From Candidatus Gastranaerophilales bacterium (lineage in GTDB: Bacteria > Cyanobacteriota > Vampirovibrionia > Gastranaerophilales > Gastranaerophilaceae), in NCBI GenBank assembly GCA_944324345.1, contig CALUVT010000003.1, forward strand, positions 124,001-188,000: 64,000 nucleotides of DNA, written 5' to 3'. The position numbers were made by a program, and so were the translations under genes. Under the pieces are notes generated by a model. It searched no databases. It was not told the DNA's origin and saw nothing but the letters and a program-made list of their open reading frames with translations. Positions 42,910 through 54,815 of this stretch are shown one piece after another (the stretch's first letter is position 1; the number at the start of each line of letters is the position of its first letter).

Positions 42910-43434
42910 ATGTCTATAAATTCACCACAAATTAATCCTAATACGGCATATTATTCACCGGCCGCCGATAAAAAAATTAAAGCCGGAGGTACAATTCTTG
43001 GCGGGCTGTTGGGTATGACAGCTTATTATATTCCGGTAACCAGAGATGAATTCGTAAATAGAGCATTTAAAATTACAAAAGATGAAGCAAATGACCAAAT
43101 AGTTGCTCTTACAAATGCCGTAAAAGAAATCGAAAAAGGCTCCTTATCAAGCGAAAACAAAATGATTTTACAAGAAATGGGAGTTGGAGAAGATATTGTA
43201 GATATTACAAGAAAATGCATGGATATTGATCAGAAAGTTTCAGATCCAACTTCGGTTAGAAATTTAAAAACGTACTTCCACGACAATTTTGCAAATTTTA
43301 AGAAAAATCCGCATCTAATGGATAATAATTGTGCAAATGCATTTAAAAAAGTAAAATGGACAAAATTCAAGTGGGGTGTGGGCATTGGAACTGCAATAGG
43401 GCTTGCATTTGGTTTACTTTCAAGCAAAGACTAA
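42910..43434 (+). CDS. Hypothetical protein with two Gly-rich hydrophobic segments
   Basis: I do not recognise a family. The ATG at 42910 behind AAGGAA gives 174 aa; the frame opens at 42880. The start MSINSPQINPNTAYYSPAAD is polar and Asn/Pro-rich. A Gly-rich hydrophobic segment follows (AGGTILGGLLGMTAYYIP, residues 21-38), then a polar helical middle and a second Gly-zipper segment near the end (WGVGIGTAIGLAFGLLSS). That is not a classical signal peptide. The build resembles the proteins at 61630 and 62357. Its 3' end overlaps the convergent DUF429 gene by 15 bp. Confidence 0.65.
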   Translation: MSINSPQINPNTAYYSPAADKKIKAGGTILGGLLGMTAYYIPVTRDEFVNRAFKITKDEANDQIVALTNAVKEIEKGSLSSENKMILQEMGVGEDIVDITRKCMDIDQKVSDPTSVRNLKTYFHDNFANFKKNPHLMDNNCANAFKKVKWTKFKWGVGIGTAIGLAFGLLSSKD

Positions 43435-44046
43435 TTTTTCAGGCTGATTAACAAAATCTATAACATCAAAATCTTTAAAATTAGAAATTATTTTAATGTT
43501 ACTTGGATTTTTTGTATTTTCTCTTGCAAGAATTGCTCCAACTATTGCCTCAAGCTGTGACATAGGCATCATGTTGGAAGGCAAATCCAACCCGTACTCA
43601 AACTTCAACATCTGCTGCAGATATTTGCAATCCGCCGGAGAACGCTCTTTATAACAGGAGTTTAAATTCATACTTTGACGTGTAAGATAGAGTTCAAATC
43701 TTTTTATATCAACACCCTTTTCGACTAAAGATTTAAAATATTCGCAACCTCTTGTCGAATATCTGTTAGTCCAACCTTCTCTATTTGGTATTAAAGGATT
43801 TGTTGCAACAAGCTGGTATGGCTTACCGAGAATTCGCCATTTCCCGTTAAGCATGGTTCTATCCCAAACGAGAGATACACAAATTTTTGAATATTTTAAT
43901 GATGAAAAATTATCAAAAAAGTGCATAACATCATTCATTGTATAAAGCTTGTCAAGTAAAATAAGCTGATTATCCTCATCCAACACCGCAACACCCGAAT
44001 CCATTCCGGAAGATGCCGCAAGAGATAATCCTATATAATAATTCAT
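43420..44046 (-). CDS. DUF429-like predicted nuclease
   Basis: The 208-aa protein starts MNYYIGLSLAASSGMDSGVAVLD, the RNase H-like first strand pair with a motif similar to the DUF429 family. Further matching blocks are LGKPYQLVATNPLIPNREGWTNR and LPSNMMPMSQLEAIVGAILA. The biological role of the family is unknown. It lies 12 bp downstream of map on the same strand, so it may share the adk-map transcript. Confidence 0.6.
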   Translation of the reverse strand: MNYYIGLSLAASSGMDSGVAVLDEDNQLILLDKLYTMNDVMHFFDNFSSLKYSKICVSLVWDRTMLNGKWRILGKPYQLVATNPLIPNREGWTNRYSTRGCEYFKSLVEKGVDIKRFELYLTRQSMNLNSCYKERSPADCKYLQQMLKFEYGLDLPSNMMPMSQLEAIVGAILARENTKNPSNIKIISNFKDFDVIDFVNQPEKLVFA

Positions 44047-44058
44047 AAAACAATTCTC

Positions 44059-44811
44059 CTACGACATTAACTGAGTAATAATCAAAGGTTCATCATCAGT
44101 CGCAAGAACAGTATGTTCAAAGTGTGCTGAAGGCATTTTATCAGCAGTACTTACAGTCCACTCATCAGCTGCAACAGTAACTTCATCACAGCCAAGGTTT
44201 AACATTGGTTCAATTGCAATCACATAACCCTGTTTAATTAAAGTATGATCCCCAACTTTATAATTAAACAAAAACGGTTCTTCATGCATTTCATGTCCAA
44301 CGCCATGACCACCATACTGTCTGACTATACCAAGTTTTTCACGTACTGCAACAGCCTCGATGGCACTTGAAATATCGTCTAGAACATTACCAGCCCTCAT
44401 CTGTGCAATACCTGCATAAAGAGATTCTTCAGTAGCCTTTAGAAGTCTTTGGCACTCTTCACTTATTTCCCCGACAGGATAAGTCCACGCACCATCGCCA
44501 ACCATACCGGCATAAGTTGCACCAACATCAATACTTATGATATCGCCCTCTTTAACTTTTACATCCTCATGAGGAATACCATGGACAACCTGCTCATTAA
44601 TAGATGCACAAATAGAACCCGGGAAACCCTGGTACCCTAAAAATGTAGGAACCGCACGCTCTTTTTTAATTATATTAAAAGCTATACTGTCAAGTTCTTT
44701 TGTACTGATACCAGGCTCTATGACTTCACGCATCTTTTGATGTACCAGTGCTACAATATGCCCTGCATGACGCATTCTCTTTATTTCATCACGAGATTTT
44801 CTGTGAATCAT
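44059..44811 (-). CDS. map: Methionine aminopeptidase type I
   Basis: Map removes the initiator Met. The metal ligands are seen in ISIDVGATYAGMVGDGAWTYPVG (two Asp), HGVGHEMHEEPF (His) and IEPMLNLG plus the final H-E pair (AHFEHTVLAT). The 250-aa length is normal. It overlaps the stop of adk by four bases (ATGA), so translation is probably coupled. Confidence 0.95.
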   Translation of the reverse strand: MIHRKSRDEIKRMRHAGHIVALVHQKMREVIEPGISTKELDSIAFNIIKKERAVPTFLGYQGFPGSICASINEQVVHGIPHEDVKVKEGDIISIDVGATYAGMVGDGAWTYPVGEISEECQRLLKATEESLYAGIAQMRAGNVLDDISSAIEAVAVREKLGIVRQYGGHGVGHEMHEEPFLFNYKVGDHTLIKQGYVIAIEPMLNLGCDEVTVAADEWTVSTADKMPSAHFEHTVLATDDEPLIITQLMS

Positions 44812-45467
44812 TTAATTACCTCTAATAATCTTTCCCAAACTTCATCAATTGAACCATTTGCATCAATTGATTTAAGAACACCTTTTTTTGTATAATACTC
44901 GACCAAAGGTGCAGTTTCTTTATTGTAAGTATCAAATCTTGATTGTGCAACTTCTCTGGTATCATCTTTACGCTGAGTAAGTTCAGCACCATCTTTGTCG
45001 CAATGTCCTGCAACTTTTGGAGGTTTGAATTCGAGATTATAAATTTCTCCGCAAACAGGGCAAGAACGACGGTTTACAATTCTTTCAACAAGAATACTTG
45101 TATCAATATCAAAATATACTGCTATAAATTTTGTTTCAATTCCATTGTCAATTTCAGCATTCATTTTTTCAAGCTGTTCAGCTTGTTCGACACTTCTCGG
45201 AAATCCATCCAAAATATATCCGTTTTTGCAATCATCCTGAGATAATCTGTTTTTGATAATTCTTGTAACTAATTCAACAGGTACCAACTGACCTTTATCA
45301 ATATATGATTTCGCCTCTTTACCTGCATCTGTTTGATTTTTTATCTCAGCTCTCAATAACGAACCTGTATCAACATGCGGAAAGTTCAAATATTCTGCAA
45401 GTCTGTTTGTCTGTGTACCTTTACCACATGCCGGCGGTCCTAAAAAAATTAATTCTTTTTTACTCAT
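44808..45467 (-). CDS. adk: Adenylate kinase
   Basis: Adk interconverts AMP, ADP and ATP. The P-loop GPPACGKGTQ is at residues 9-18. GYILDGFPRSVEQAEQL is the conserved core. The lid has zinc-type ligands CPVCGE plus a later C-D (AGHCDKDGAE), as in Gram-positive-like zinc lids. The 219-aa length is normal. adk-map order is kept, but secY and infA are not adjacent. Confidence 0.96.
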   Translation of the reverse strand: MSKKELIFLGPPACGKGTQTNRLAEYLNFPHVDTGSLLRAEIKNQTDAGKEAKSYIDKGQLVPVELVTRIIKNRLSQDDCKNGYILDGFPRSVEQAEQLEKMNAEIDNGIETKFIAVYFDIDTSILVERIVNRRSCPVCGEIYNLEFKPPKVAGHCDKDGAELTQRKDDTREVAQSRFDTYNKETAPLVEYYTKKGVLKSIDANGSIDEVWERLLEVIK

Positions 45468-45532
45468 TTAAAATCCCTCTTTCTTATAATCTATGTAATT
45501 ATATTACATCAAGAAAAAATTTTCTTCAAACG

Positions 45533-45564
45533 AAAAAAGAGCCCTCAGATTTTGAGAGCTCTTT
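45533..45564 (-). terminator. gyrB terminator
   Basis: AAAAAAGAGC.CTCA and TGAG.GCTCTTTT pair with a short loop. It lies 4 bases beyond the gyrB stop on the minus strand. Confidence 0.7.
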
Positions 45565-45567
45565 TGC

Positions 45568-48186
<2,619 letters not shown>

Positions 48187-48287
48187 TTATGACAAAAAGT
48201 TAACTTTAGACTTTGATATACCCTACAGGAGAATTTTAGAAATAAAATTGTCAGTTAAACTCAATTAGTAATATAAAGGAGTATAAT

Positions 48288-48581
48288 ATGCAAAAAAATC
48301 TAATGAAATCAATTAAAAAAATTATCGGGGAAAGCGGGTCCGACAAAATAACAATCTTCACAGGACATTTGAAAATTGATGGGAATTTATTTATCCCTGA
48401 AGGCAAATGCGAAGAATGCCACGACGATTTTGTAACTCTTGAAAATGCCCTGGTTTGCAGATTAAATGATTATTGCACATGCAATGATGACAATTGTGAA
48501 TGCAATGACTACGTTTGTTTTAAATATGATTGGCTAAATATTTCAATATCTGATATTGTGGCGTTTAGCATAATTAAATAA
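48288..48581 (+). CDS. Hypothetical Cys-rich small protein
   Basis: I do not recognise a family. The 97-aa protein has a Lys-rich start, then KITIFTGHLKIDGNLFIPEG, and a cysteine cluster at residues 41-77 with spacing CEEC, VCRLNDYCTC, CECNDYVC, separated by acidic residues. It could bind zinc or another metal. It has no signal peptide and is isolated between gyrB and a terminator. Confidence 0.65.
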   Translation: MQKNLMKSIKKIIGESGSDKITIFTGHLKIDGNLFIPEGKCEECHDDFVTLENALVCRLNDYCTCNDDNCECNDYVCFKYDWLNISISDIVAFSIIK

Positions 48582-48588
48582 ATGAGTA

Positions 48589-48620
48589 AGAGCCGCCCAT
48601 ATAACCGACGGCTCTTTTTT
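48589..48620 (+). terminator. Terminator after the Cys-rich gene
   Basis: AAGAGCCG and CGGCTCTTTTTT pair around a loop of about 14 bases, with a T run. Confidence 0.75.
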
Positions 48621-48648
48621 ATAACATCTAACAATAATAAAATAAACT

Positions 48649-49905
48649 TTATCTGACAACCTTTTCAAGAGCATTTATTACAACAGGATCCCACTTTACG
48701 GAAGCTTCCAATTTCATGATATCCAATGCTTTATCAACAGGCATAGCACTTCTGTATGGTCTATCTGATGTCATTGCACAATATGCATCAGCTACCGCGA
48801 TAATTCTTGATCCAAAAGGTATAGATTGCCCCTTCAATCCTTCAGGCTCACCTGAACCGTCATATCTTTCTTTCTGGTACGTTATGTAAGGGACAACCTC
48901 TGATAAAAAGTTTATGTTCATTAAGAAATGAACTCCAACGTTTGCATGCCCTTGAATTTGTTTTAATTCTTCTGGAGATAATTTTCCTGTTGTCGAAAAC
49001 ATCTTCTCTGGCAATGCAATTTTTCCGATATTTTGAAGCAGACCTGCATAATATATCAAATCCGTAGTCTTTTCATTCAGGCCAAGCTGTTTACAAATTT
49101 TTCTAGCCAGATTTGCAGTATTTTGGGAGTGAGAAACCTTATAACCACCTTTTGTATCAACAGCGTTTGCAAGATTTTCAACAAAATTTTGCTGATAATC
49201 ACACAAATCACCTATCAAAGCAGTAAGTTCCGCCCTCATATGCTGTAAATCACTCACGGTAGAATGTTCATCTTTTATAAATTTATTCGCCTCATCTATA
49301 TTTTTTTGCAATGTTATTGATGTTGCAAAAAGTACAGCGATACTTTCAACGAGTTCGATATATTCTTCATTAATTTCTTTATCAGAAGATTTTTCTAAAA
49401 CGATTACACCAATGGAAGAAATATTACAATGCATAGGAACAGCTACAACATCTTCAAAAACACTTTCTCCCGATATAAATGCCCGTCCGACAGGGGAATT
49501 CTCATCAACCAAATACTTATCCTGACAACTCGAAGTAGTTCCGACAAGTTCTAATACACCGTCTTTTTCAAGATAAATATGGCATGCCCCCACTTCAAGC
49601 ATTTGCATGACAGAATGGGCAATAGATGTAAAAATTAACTGCTTTTCACTGCCTTCAAAACTCAACACACAAAGAGTATTTTGCATCGAATATATAGATA
49701 TCAACTCTTTTAACTGATTTATAATTCCTAATTTCTTATCCTTAACATTTGCACCTATTTTTCTTGCCAAATCTTCTGATATAAGATTTTCAGCAACAAA
49801 ATCGCCTAAATTAAGAGCAAAAATTTCCTCAATAGGATCCTTATCAATTAAATACTCTGACTGGGAAAAAAGTGAAACTCCATTATTTTTCTCTTCTTTT
49901 TTCAT
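48649..49905 (-). CDS. GAF/HD-GYP-like protein with degenerate catalytic residues
   Basis: The 418-aa protein has a middle GAF-like domain (about 60-200, with GACHIYLEKDGVLELVG and VPMHCNISSIGVIVLEKS) and a C-terminal HD-GYP-type domain (about 250-415). The HD-GYP framework is kept (YYAGLLQNIGKIALP, HANVGVHFLM, YDGSGEPEGLKGQSIPFGSRIIAVADAYCAMTSDRPYR). The His-Asp of LLHDIGK is Gln-Asn here, and HHE of the HHERWDG motif is QKE. It may bind rather than cleave a c-di-GMP-type ligand. It is alone on the minus strand. Confidence 0.8.
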   Translation of the reverse strand: MKKEEKNNGVSLFSQSEYLIDKDPIEEIFALNLGDFVAENLISEDLARKIGANVKDKKLGIINQLKELISIYSMQNTLCVLSFEGSEKQLIFTSIAHSVMQMLEVGACHIYLEKDGVLELVGTTSSCQDKYLVDENSPVGRAFISGESVFEDVVAVPMHCNISSIGVIVLEKSSDKEINEEYIELVESIAVLFATSITLQKNIDEANKFIKDEHSTVSDLQHMRAELTALIGDLCDYQQNFVENLANAVDTKGGYKVSHSQNTANLARKICKQLGLNEKTTDLIYYAGLLQNIGKIALPEKMFSTTGKLSPEELKQIQGHANVGVHFLMNINFLSEVVPYITYQKERYDGSGEPEGLKGQSIPFGSRIIAVADAYCAMTSDRPYRSAMPVDKALDIMKLEASVKWDPVVINALEKVVR

Positions 49906-50031
49906 TAAATTTTTCCTTACTATACATGCCTTCGTATATACTTACGGCACAAGTGAGAAAAAACTTTAATAAATTTTACAAAAATTCATACTTTAGTATG
50001 GGATAATTCATACTTTAGTTACAGATATTTC

Positions 50032-50502
50032 CTAATAACCTATAGCCCAATTAAAAGATGCTGTCTTATCAAAATTTTCATTCACAGCTGAAGCTGACGA
50101 AACTGCCTGAACTTCAATAACTTTCGCAGCTTTCTGAAGCATATTGTATTCCATCATTTTGCTATCAACATTATTAAAAGATTTTAGACGATCCAACTGA
50201 TTTTGAAGCTCGGCGTTCTCATCATTAAGAGTAGTTATTTGGCGGCTAAGCTTATTTAAAGTAAGTTCATTAGACATAGAAAAATAATAACTTACGAATG
50301 CAAATAACACTGCAATACCTAACAAACCACATAAAGTTTTATTTACCTTCCTTATAGCCATAGCTTTTTGAGAAATCTCCTTTTGGAAATAACCTTCAAT
50401 AACTTGATTATCTTCAGTTATAGGATTGTTTACATACGTTTGATTTGAATAACTTACCTGTTGAATTGATTCTTCTAATATTCTTACTCTTGCTGTGTTC
50501 AA
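50032..50502 (-). CDS. ftsL: FtsL-like cell division protein
   Basis: The 156-aa protein has a cytoplasmic part of about 60 residues, a single membrane segment (LCGLLGIAVLFAFVSYYFSM, near 58-77) and a coiled-coil stretch (LSRQITTLNDENAELQNQLDRLKSF). This is the FtsL layout. The gene follows rsmH, as ftsL does in the dcw cluster, although ftsI and mur genes do not follow. FtsL is weakly conserved in sequence, so the call rests on the topology and the neighbour. Confidence 0.6.
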   Translation of the reverse strand: MNTARVRILEESIQQVSYSNQTYVNNPITEDNQVIEGYFQKEISQKAMAIRKVNKTLCGLLGIAVLFAFVSYYFSMSNELTLNKLSRQITTLNDENAELQNQLDRLKSFNNVDSKMMEYNMLQKAAKVIEVQAVSSASAVNENFDKTASFNWAIGY

Positions 50503-50537
50503 GTCTATACCCCAACTAATAAATTATCTTACTCCTT

Positions 50538-51473
50538 CTATAACCTTATACATCTTGCTACTCTTAATTTAGCACTTCTTGAAGGAGGGTTTGCCGATAT
50601 CTCCTCATCACTTGCTACAATCGGTTTTTTAGTTACCAACTCTAAAACCGGAGGTGGACATTTGCATATCATCTGAGTTTTATCGCAATGACACCTCTGC
50701 GAGTGATATTTGAACAAGTTTTTCACTAACCTATCCTCTAACGAGTGAAAACTTATTACACTTATTATAGCACCAAAATCAAGTAAATCCAACACATCAT
50801 TCAGAGTATTTTTTACATTTGTTAACTCATTATTTACTTCTATCCTTATAGCCTGAAATACGCGGGTAGCAGGATGAATAGATGTTTTTATATGAGGAGT
50901 ACAATTTACTATCAAATTTGCTAATTCGGTTGTTGTTTCAAGCTTTTTTAGCTTTCTTTGCTCTACAATTTTTTTTGCTATTCTTTTTGAAAATCTTTCT
51001 TCTCCGTATTCAGAAAATATACGCACTAAATCATCTTCCCTGTACGTATTTACAACATCGTAAGCCGAAAAACCAGAGTCTTGATTAAATCGCATATCTA
51101 AAGGAGCCTCTTTGGAAAAAGAAAAACCTCTTTCTCCTTTGTTAAATTGGTGATACGACGCACCTAAGTCAAACAAAACTCCACCGGTGATTTTTTCTAT
51201 ACCCAAATTTTGTAAAACTTTTTTAATATTTGTATACGAATCTTTTACAATTGTTAAGTTTTTGTAATCTTTTAATCTTTCAGACGAAGCTTTAATAGCA
51301 TCCTCATCAACATCAAAAGCTATCAAACGTCCATTAGGCTGAATTCTTCGCAGTATAAGTTCAGAATGACCGCCCCCGCCTAACGTACAGTCTACATAAA
51401 TTTTGCCGTCACAACATTGAAGAGCGTCGACAGCTTCATACTTCATCACCGTATAATGCTTAAAATCTTCCAT
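50538..51473 (-). CDS. rsmH: 16S rRNA (cytosine(1402)-N(4))-methyltransferase
   Basis: RsmH (MraW) methylates C1402 of 16S rRNA. DCTLGGGGHSELIL (near residue 28) is the SAM-binding loop. GVLFDLGASYHQFNKGERGFSF and DMRFNQDSGFSAYDVVN, then ISFHSLEDRLVKNLFK and the C-terminal NPPSRSAKLRVA, are characteristic. The 311-aa length is normal. It lies upstream of the FtsL-like gene. Confidence 0.95.
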   Translation of the reverse strand: MEDFKHYTVMKYEAVDALQCCDGKIYVDCTLGGGGHSELILRRIQPNGRLIAFDVDEDAIKASSERLKDYKNLTIVKDSYTNIKKVLQNLGIEKITGGVLFDLGASYHQFNKGERGFSFSKEAPLDMRFNQDSGFSAYDVVNTYREDDLVRIFSEYGEERFSKRIAKKIVEQRKLKKLETTTELANLIVNCTPHIKTSIHPATRVFQAIRIEVNNELTNVKNTLNDVLDLLDFGAIISVISFHSLEDRLVKNLFKYHSQRCHCDKTQMICKCPPPVLELVTKKPIVASDEEISANPPSRSAKLRVARCIRL

Positions 51474-51511
51474 AAATTGATTGTAACACGAAAATAATTA
51501 TCATTATTTTA

Positions 51512-51721
51512 CTATTCTGCAATCATATTTAAGCCATAGTGATCATATATATCAATGAAATTTTCATACGGTAGACGCTGAACATTTGAACTGTCATCTT
51601 TGTCTGCAATATTTATCATCATACCGCTCTGTTCTAATATTTGCGGAAAAATTGCATTAAAAAGAACTATCATAAAAATATACTTTCTTATTTCATCCGA
51701 TGTAATATAAATATCAACCAT
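51512..51721 (-). CDS. Hypothetical 69-aa protein
   Basis: I do not recognise it. The ATG at 51721 follows a GGGG stretch and gives MVDIYITSDEIRKYIFMIV as start; upstream Met codons at 51739 and 51748 are also open. A hydrophobic stretch (YIFMIVLFNAIFPQIL) suggests a weak membrane segment, and the C-terminal part is polar. It is 38 bp upstream of rsmH and on the same strand. Confidence 0.4.
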   Translation of the reverse strand: MVDIYITSDEIRKYIFMIVLFNAIFPQILEQSGMMINIADKDDSSNVQRLPYENFIDIYDHYGLNMIAE

Positions 51722-51829
51722 ACATAATCCCCAAGCCATTAATAACAATACATATATAAATATTTACGACAATTATTACTTTTTCTTTAATAATTTTATT
51801 TTTATATAAACATTTGTAAAAAACTAAAA

Positions 51830-51857
51830 ATAAGTCCGACTTTTGCCGGACTTATTA
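51830..51857 (-). terminator. gltX terminator
   Basis: AATAAGTCCG and CGGACTTATT pair with a short loop, 18 bases beyond the gltX stop. Confidence 0.7.
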
Positions 51858-51874
51858 TATCTTATCTATATTTT

Positions 51875-53344
51875 TTAAACTGTCTGTTTCATTGCAGCTT
51901 TTATTCTGTGGAATGTTTTTTCTTTACCGATAATTGCCAAAATTGCAGTCATATCGGCACCGCATATTCTACCAGTCACTGCAGCTCTTATTGCCCACAT
52001 GGTAACTTTTGGTTTTATACCCTTTTCTTTATAAAACGCTCTAAAAGCTTCCAATTTCTCGTGAAGATTCTCTTCAGACCATTCCCAATCCTTGGCCTGT
52101 TCCATAAACGTTTTTAAAACATCCTGAGAAACTTCTGTAGAAAGAGTTTCTTTTGCTTTCTCATCAAATTCAACATCTTCCCCAAAGAAATATGTAACAG
52201 CATCAGTTATATCTGACAACAAAGTTAATGGTTCATAAGTAATTTCAATCATACGTGTATATTGGGCATCCGTTAACTCATTCAAATTATACTTCGTCAA
52301 ATAAGGTTTCAATTTCTCTTTTAACTCAGGAATAGAAAGCATTTTTATATAATGACTGTTCATCCAATTTAGTTTGTCGTACTCGAAAATTGAATTTGAT
52401 GAAGATATTTCATTAATTCTAAAATCTTGAGCGATTTCATCTAAAGACTTAATTTCTTGTCCATCTGAAGGTGACCAGCCCAATAATGCAACAAAGTTAA
52501 TCAAAGCATCTGTTAAGTAACCTTTTTCAACAAACTCAGAAACAGCAGTTGCACCGTGACGTTTTGATAATTTACTTCTATCAGGAGCCAAAATCATACC
52601 TAAATGTCCGAATTTTGGAACCTCTGCTCCTAAAGCCTCAAATATCAATATTTGCTTAAATGTATTGGAAATATGATCTTCCCCTCTTATTACATGGGAT
52701 ATTTTCATAAGCATATCATCTATTACAACCGCAAAGTTATAAGTAGGAGTTCCGTTAGACTTCATAATTACAAAGTCTCCAAGAAGATCCGTATCTACAT
52801 GCAACTCTCCTTTTACCATATCGTCAAAAGTTAACATTGAAGATTCGTGAAAAGCTTTTTGAGCTTTTGCAATATTGAATCTGATAGCAGGTTTTCTGCC
52901 TTCAGCTTTCAGTTTAGCCTTTTCTTCATCTGTTAAATTTAGGCACTTTTTTGTATATACATAAGGTTTCTTATTAGCTGCTGCTTCTTTTTTCTCAGCT
53001 TCCAACTCTTCAGGAGTACAATAACACTCATATGCAAAACCTTTATCAAGAAGTATTTGGGCATATTTAGGATAAATATCAAATCTTTCTGACTGTGTAT
53101 AAGGGCCATAAGGTCCCCCAACATCAGGGCCTTCATCCCAATTCAAACCTAAAGCTTTCAGGCTGTCAAATATGTTATCAATATATGCCTGACTTGTACG
53201 TTCGGCATCTGTATCTTCTATTCTTAAAATAAATTTTCCGTTATTCTTTTTTGCAAACAAATAATTGAACAAAGCTGTTCTTGCAGTACCGATATGCAAA
53301 TTCCCGCTCGGTGACGGTGCAATTCTGACTCTTACGTCTGTCAT
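51875..53344 (-). CDS. gltX: Glutamyl-tRNA synthetase
   Basis: GltX charges tRNA with glutamate. The HIGH motif is in APSPSGNLHIGTARTALFNYL (near residue 10-28), and the KMSKS-type motif is DRSKLSKRHGA (near 252). RIEDTDAERT and CYCTPEELEAE blocks are normal. The 489-aa length is normal. Whether it is discriminating or non-discriminating (Glu-tRNA(Gln)) cannot be judged here. Confidence 0.95.
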   Translation of the reverse strand: MTDVRVRIAPSPSGNLHIGTARTALFNYLFAKKNNGKFILRIEDTDAERTSQAYIDNIFDSLKALGLNWDEGPDVGGPYGPYTQSERFDIYPKYAQILLDKGFAYECYCTPEELEAEKKEAAANKKPYVYTKKCLNLTDEEKAKLKAEGRKPAIRFNIAKAQKAFHESSMLTFDDMVKGELHVDTDLLGDFVIMKSNGTPTYNFAVVIDDMLMKISHVIRGEDHISNTFKQILIFEALGAEVPKFGHLGMILAPDRSKLSKRHGATAVSEFVEKGYLTDALINFVALLGWSPSDGQEIKSLDEIAQDFRINEISSSNSIFEYDKLNWMNSHYIKMLSIPELKEKLKPYLTKYNLNELTDAQYTRMIEITYEPLTLLSDITDAVTYFFGEDVEFDEKAKETLSTEVSQDVLKTFMEQAKDWEWSEENLHEKLEAFRAFYKEKGIKPKVTMWAIRAAVTGRICGADMTAILAIIGKEKTFHRIKAAMKQTV

Positions 53345-53466
53345 TTTTTCCTTCTTTCTTATTTATAAATCAGCAAAAAAAGGATAACATGAGCAAAATT
53401 TGATTTCAAGTTAAATACTTTTTTTAACGGATTTGACTAAGTTTAGTTTAGGTTTAAAATGTATAT

Positions 53467-54333
53467 ATGAAAAAGGTTTGGCTAATTTTATCAATATTAA
53501 TCATAATCCAAACTCCTGCATATACAGCCAACAAAAGAATGGAACCAACATCCGGTGCTGATGCGGGGACTTTGCCAAACATTTTTATATACGCAATTCC
53601 GGAGGATGAACCCCATTCATCTACAAAACAAGAAGAGAAAGAAATTAAAAGCAAAAACAAAAATAGCGAGCAAAATGAAGAAATCCAATTGAACATTGAC
53701 GATAATACACAAATTGGAGCAACAACTTTGAAAGGCTATGCTCAATACGTGGAAGATGCTGAAGAAGTATACCTTAAAGACAGCAATGATAATTTCGTTT
53801 TAAATATAAAAGTGCCTCAAAAAATATCTTCGTCACAAAGTTTAGATTTCAAAAATTATTCAAAATCAAGAGAAATATCAAGATACAAAAACAGTGAATA
53901 CAATATAGCTCCCAACTCTGTTAATACCCAGGAAACAAAAGGAGATTTTACATTTGGAGCTCTATACGGTAATGAAGTTGATAACATAGCTATGCTTGAA
54001 TCCGAGACTGGCTTATTCACAAGGTATGAAAAGAATAAATTTGCCCTAAGTTCAACCTACAAAAAAAACTTAAATACAACTTACAATCAATTCTACGACA
54101 CAATTTCGATAGCACCGGAATTCAAATTAAACAACTACATGTCAATAAAAAATGAATATAAAGCAGATATCACCAGAAACAGAAAATCCGGAGCATTAAT
54201 TTTTTCTATAAATCCCTTTGGGAAAAGAGATTCCGACAGAATGAGACTTGAACTAGGAGCCAAACAAACAATATTTGCTGATAACACAGAACCAAAAACA
54301 GAATTCAGTTTTTCTACCAGATTCAAATTGTAA
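53467..54333 (+). CDS. Exported, possible outer-membrane beta-rich protein
   Basis: I do not recognise a family. The 288-aa protein has a signal peptide (MKKVWLILSILIIIQTPAYT). A charged, low-complexity linker (STKQEEKEIKSKNKNSEQNEE) follows, then a beta-strand-like C-terminal half of alternating hydrophobic/polar segments (FTFGALYGN, KFALSSTYKKNL, MSIKNEYKADI, MRLELGAKQTIF). It ends EFSFSTRFKL, reminiscent of an outer-membrane barrel end. It lies just before the FtsB-like gene. Confidence 0.55.
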   Translation: MKKVWLILSILIIIQTPAYTANKRMEPTSGADAGTLPNIFIYAIPEDEPHSSTKQEEKEIKSKNKNSEQNEEIQLNIDDNTQIGATTLKGYAQYVEDAEEVYLKDSNDNFVLNIKVPQKISSSQSLDFKNYSKSREISRYKNSEYNIAPNSVNTQETKGDFTFGALYGNEVDNIAMLESETGLFTRYEKNKFALSSTYKKNLNTTYNQFYDTISIAPEFKLNNYMSIKNEYKADITRNRKSGALIFSINPFGKRDSDRMRLELGAKQTIFADNTEPKTEFSFSTRFKL

Positions 54334-54394
54334 ATTTATTCTAACGTTATTGTTTTAATAATTTATTTTGTTTATAATCAAAATGTGAGGGTTT

Positions 54395-54802
54395 ATGGCT
54401 GATAATCAAGACCAGACAAATACAGGGGAAGACATCAATAAACAGGCTTCAAGAAAATCAAAAGCCAAAACAGGTTTTTATTACTCTTTTCTGACGCTTG
54501 TACTTTTGTTTTGCTTAATTCAGATAGGTTTTGGAGCAATATTGAATATTTCCAAAACAATATCCTACAGAGCTAAAATTTCTACACTCACCAAAATAAG
54601 AGATAACGCAGAAACCCAAAATCAAGAACTCAAAGAGGATATAAAACTCTTTTCTTCCACCTCAAGCCTTGAAGGTATAGCCAGAAATAATCTTAAAATG
54701 GCGGGGGAAGATGAGGTATTAATACTTATAAATAACACGCAAAATCAAAATACTAACGGCAAAAAGAAAAAGAATAAGAATAAGAGAGATAAAAAAATAT
54801 AA
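54395..54802 (+). CDS. FtsB/DivIC-like septum formation protein
   Basis: The 135-aa protein has a short cytoplasmic part, one membrane segment (FYYSFLTLVLLFCLIQIGFGAI), a coiled coil (LTKIRDNAETQNQELKEDIKLF) and the typical SSLEGIARNNLKMAGEDEVLILI motif. It ends with a basic Lys/Asn tail (KKKKNKNKRDKK). This is the FtsB/DivIC topology, the partner of FtsL in the division complex. A GAGGG ribosome site precedes the ATG. It is 13 bp upstream of the TPR gene. Confidence 0.8.
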   Translation: MADNQDQTNTGEDINKQASRKSKAKTGFYYSFLTLVLLFCLIQIGFGAILNISKTISYRAKISTLTKIRDNAETQNQELKEDIKLFSSTSSLEGIARNNLKMAGEDEVLILINNTQNQNTNGKKKKNKNKRDKKI

Positions 54803-54815
54803 CCGCGGAGTATAA

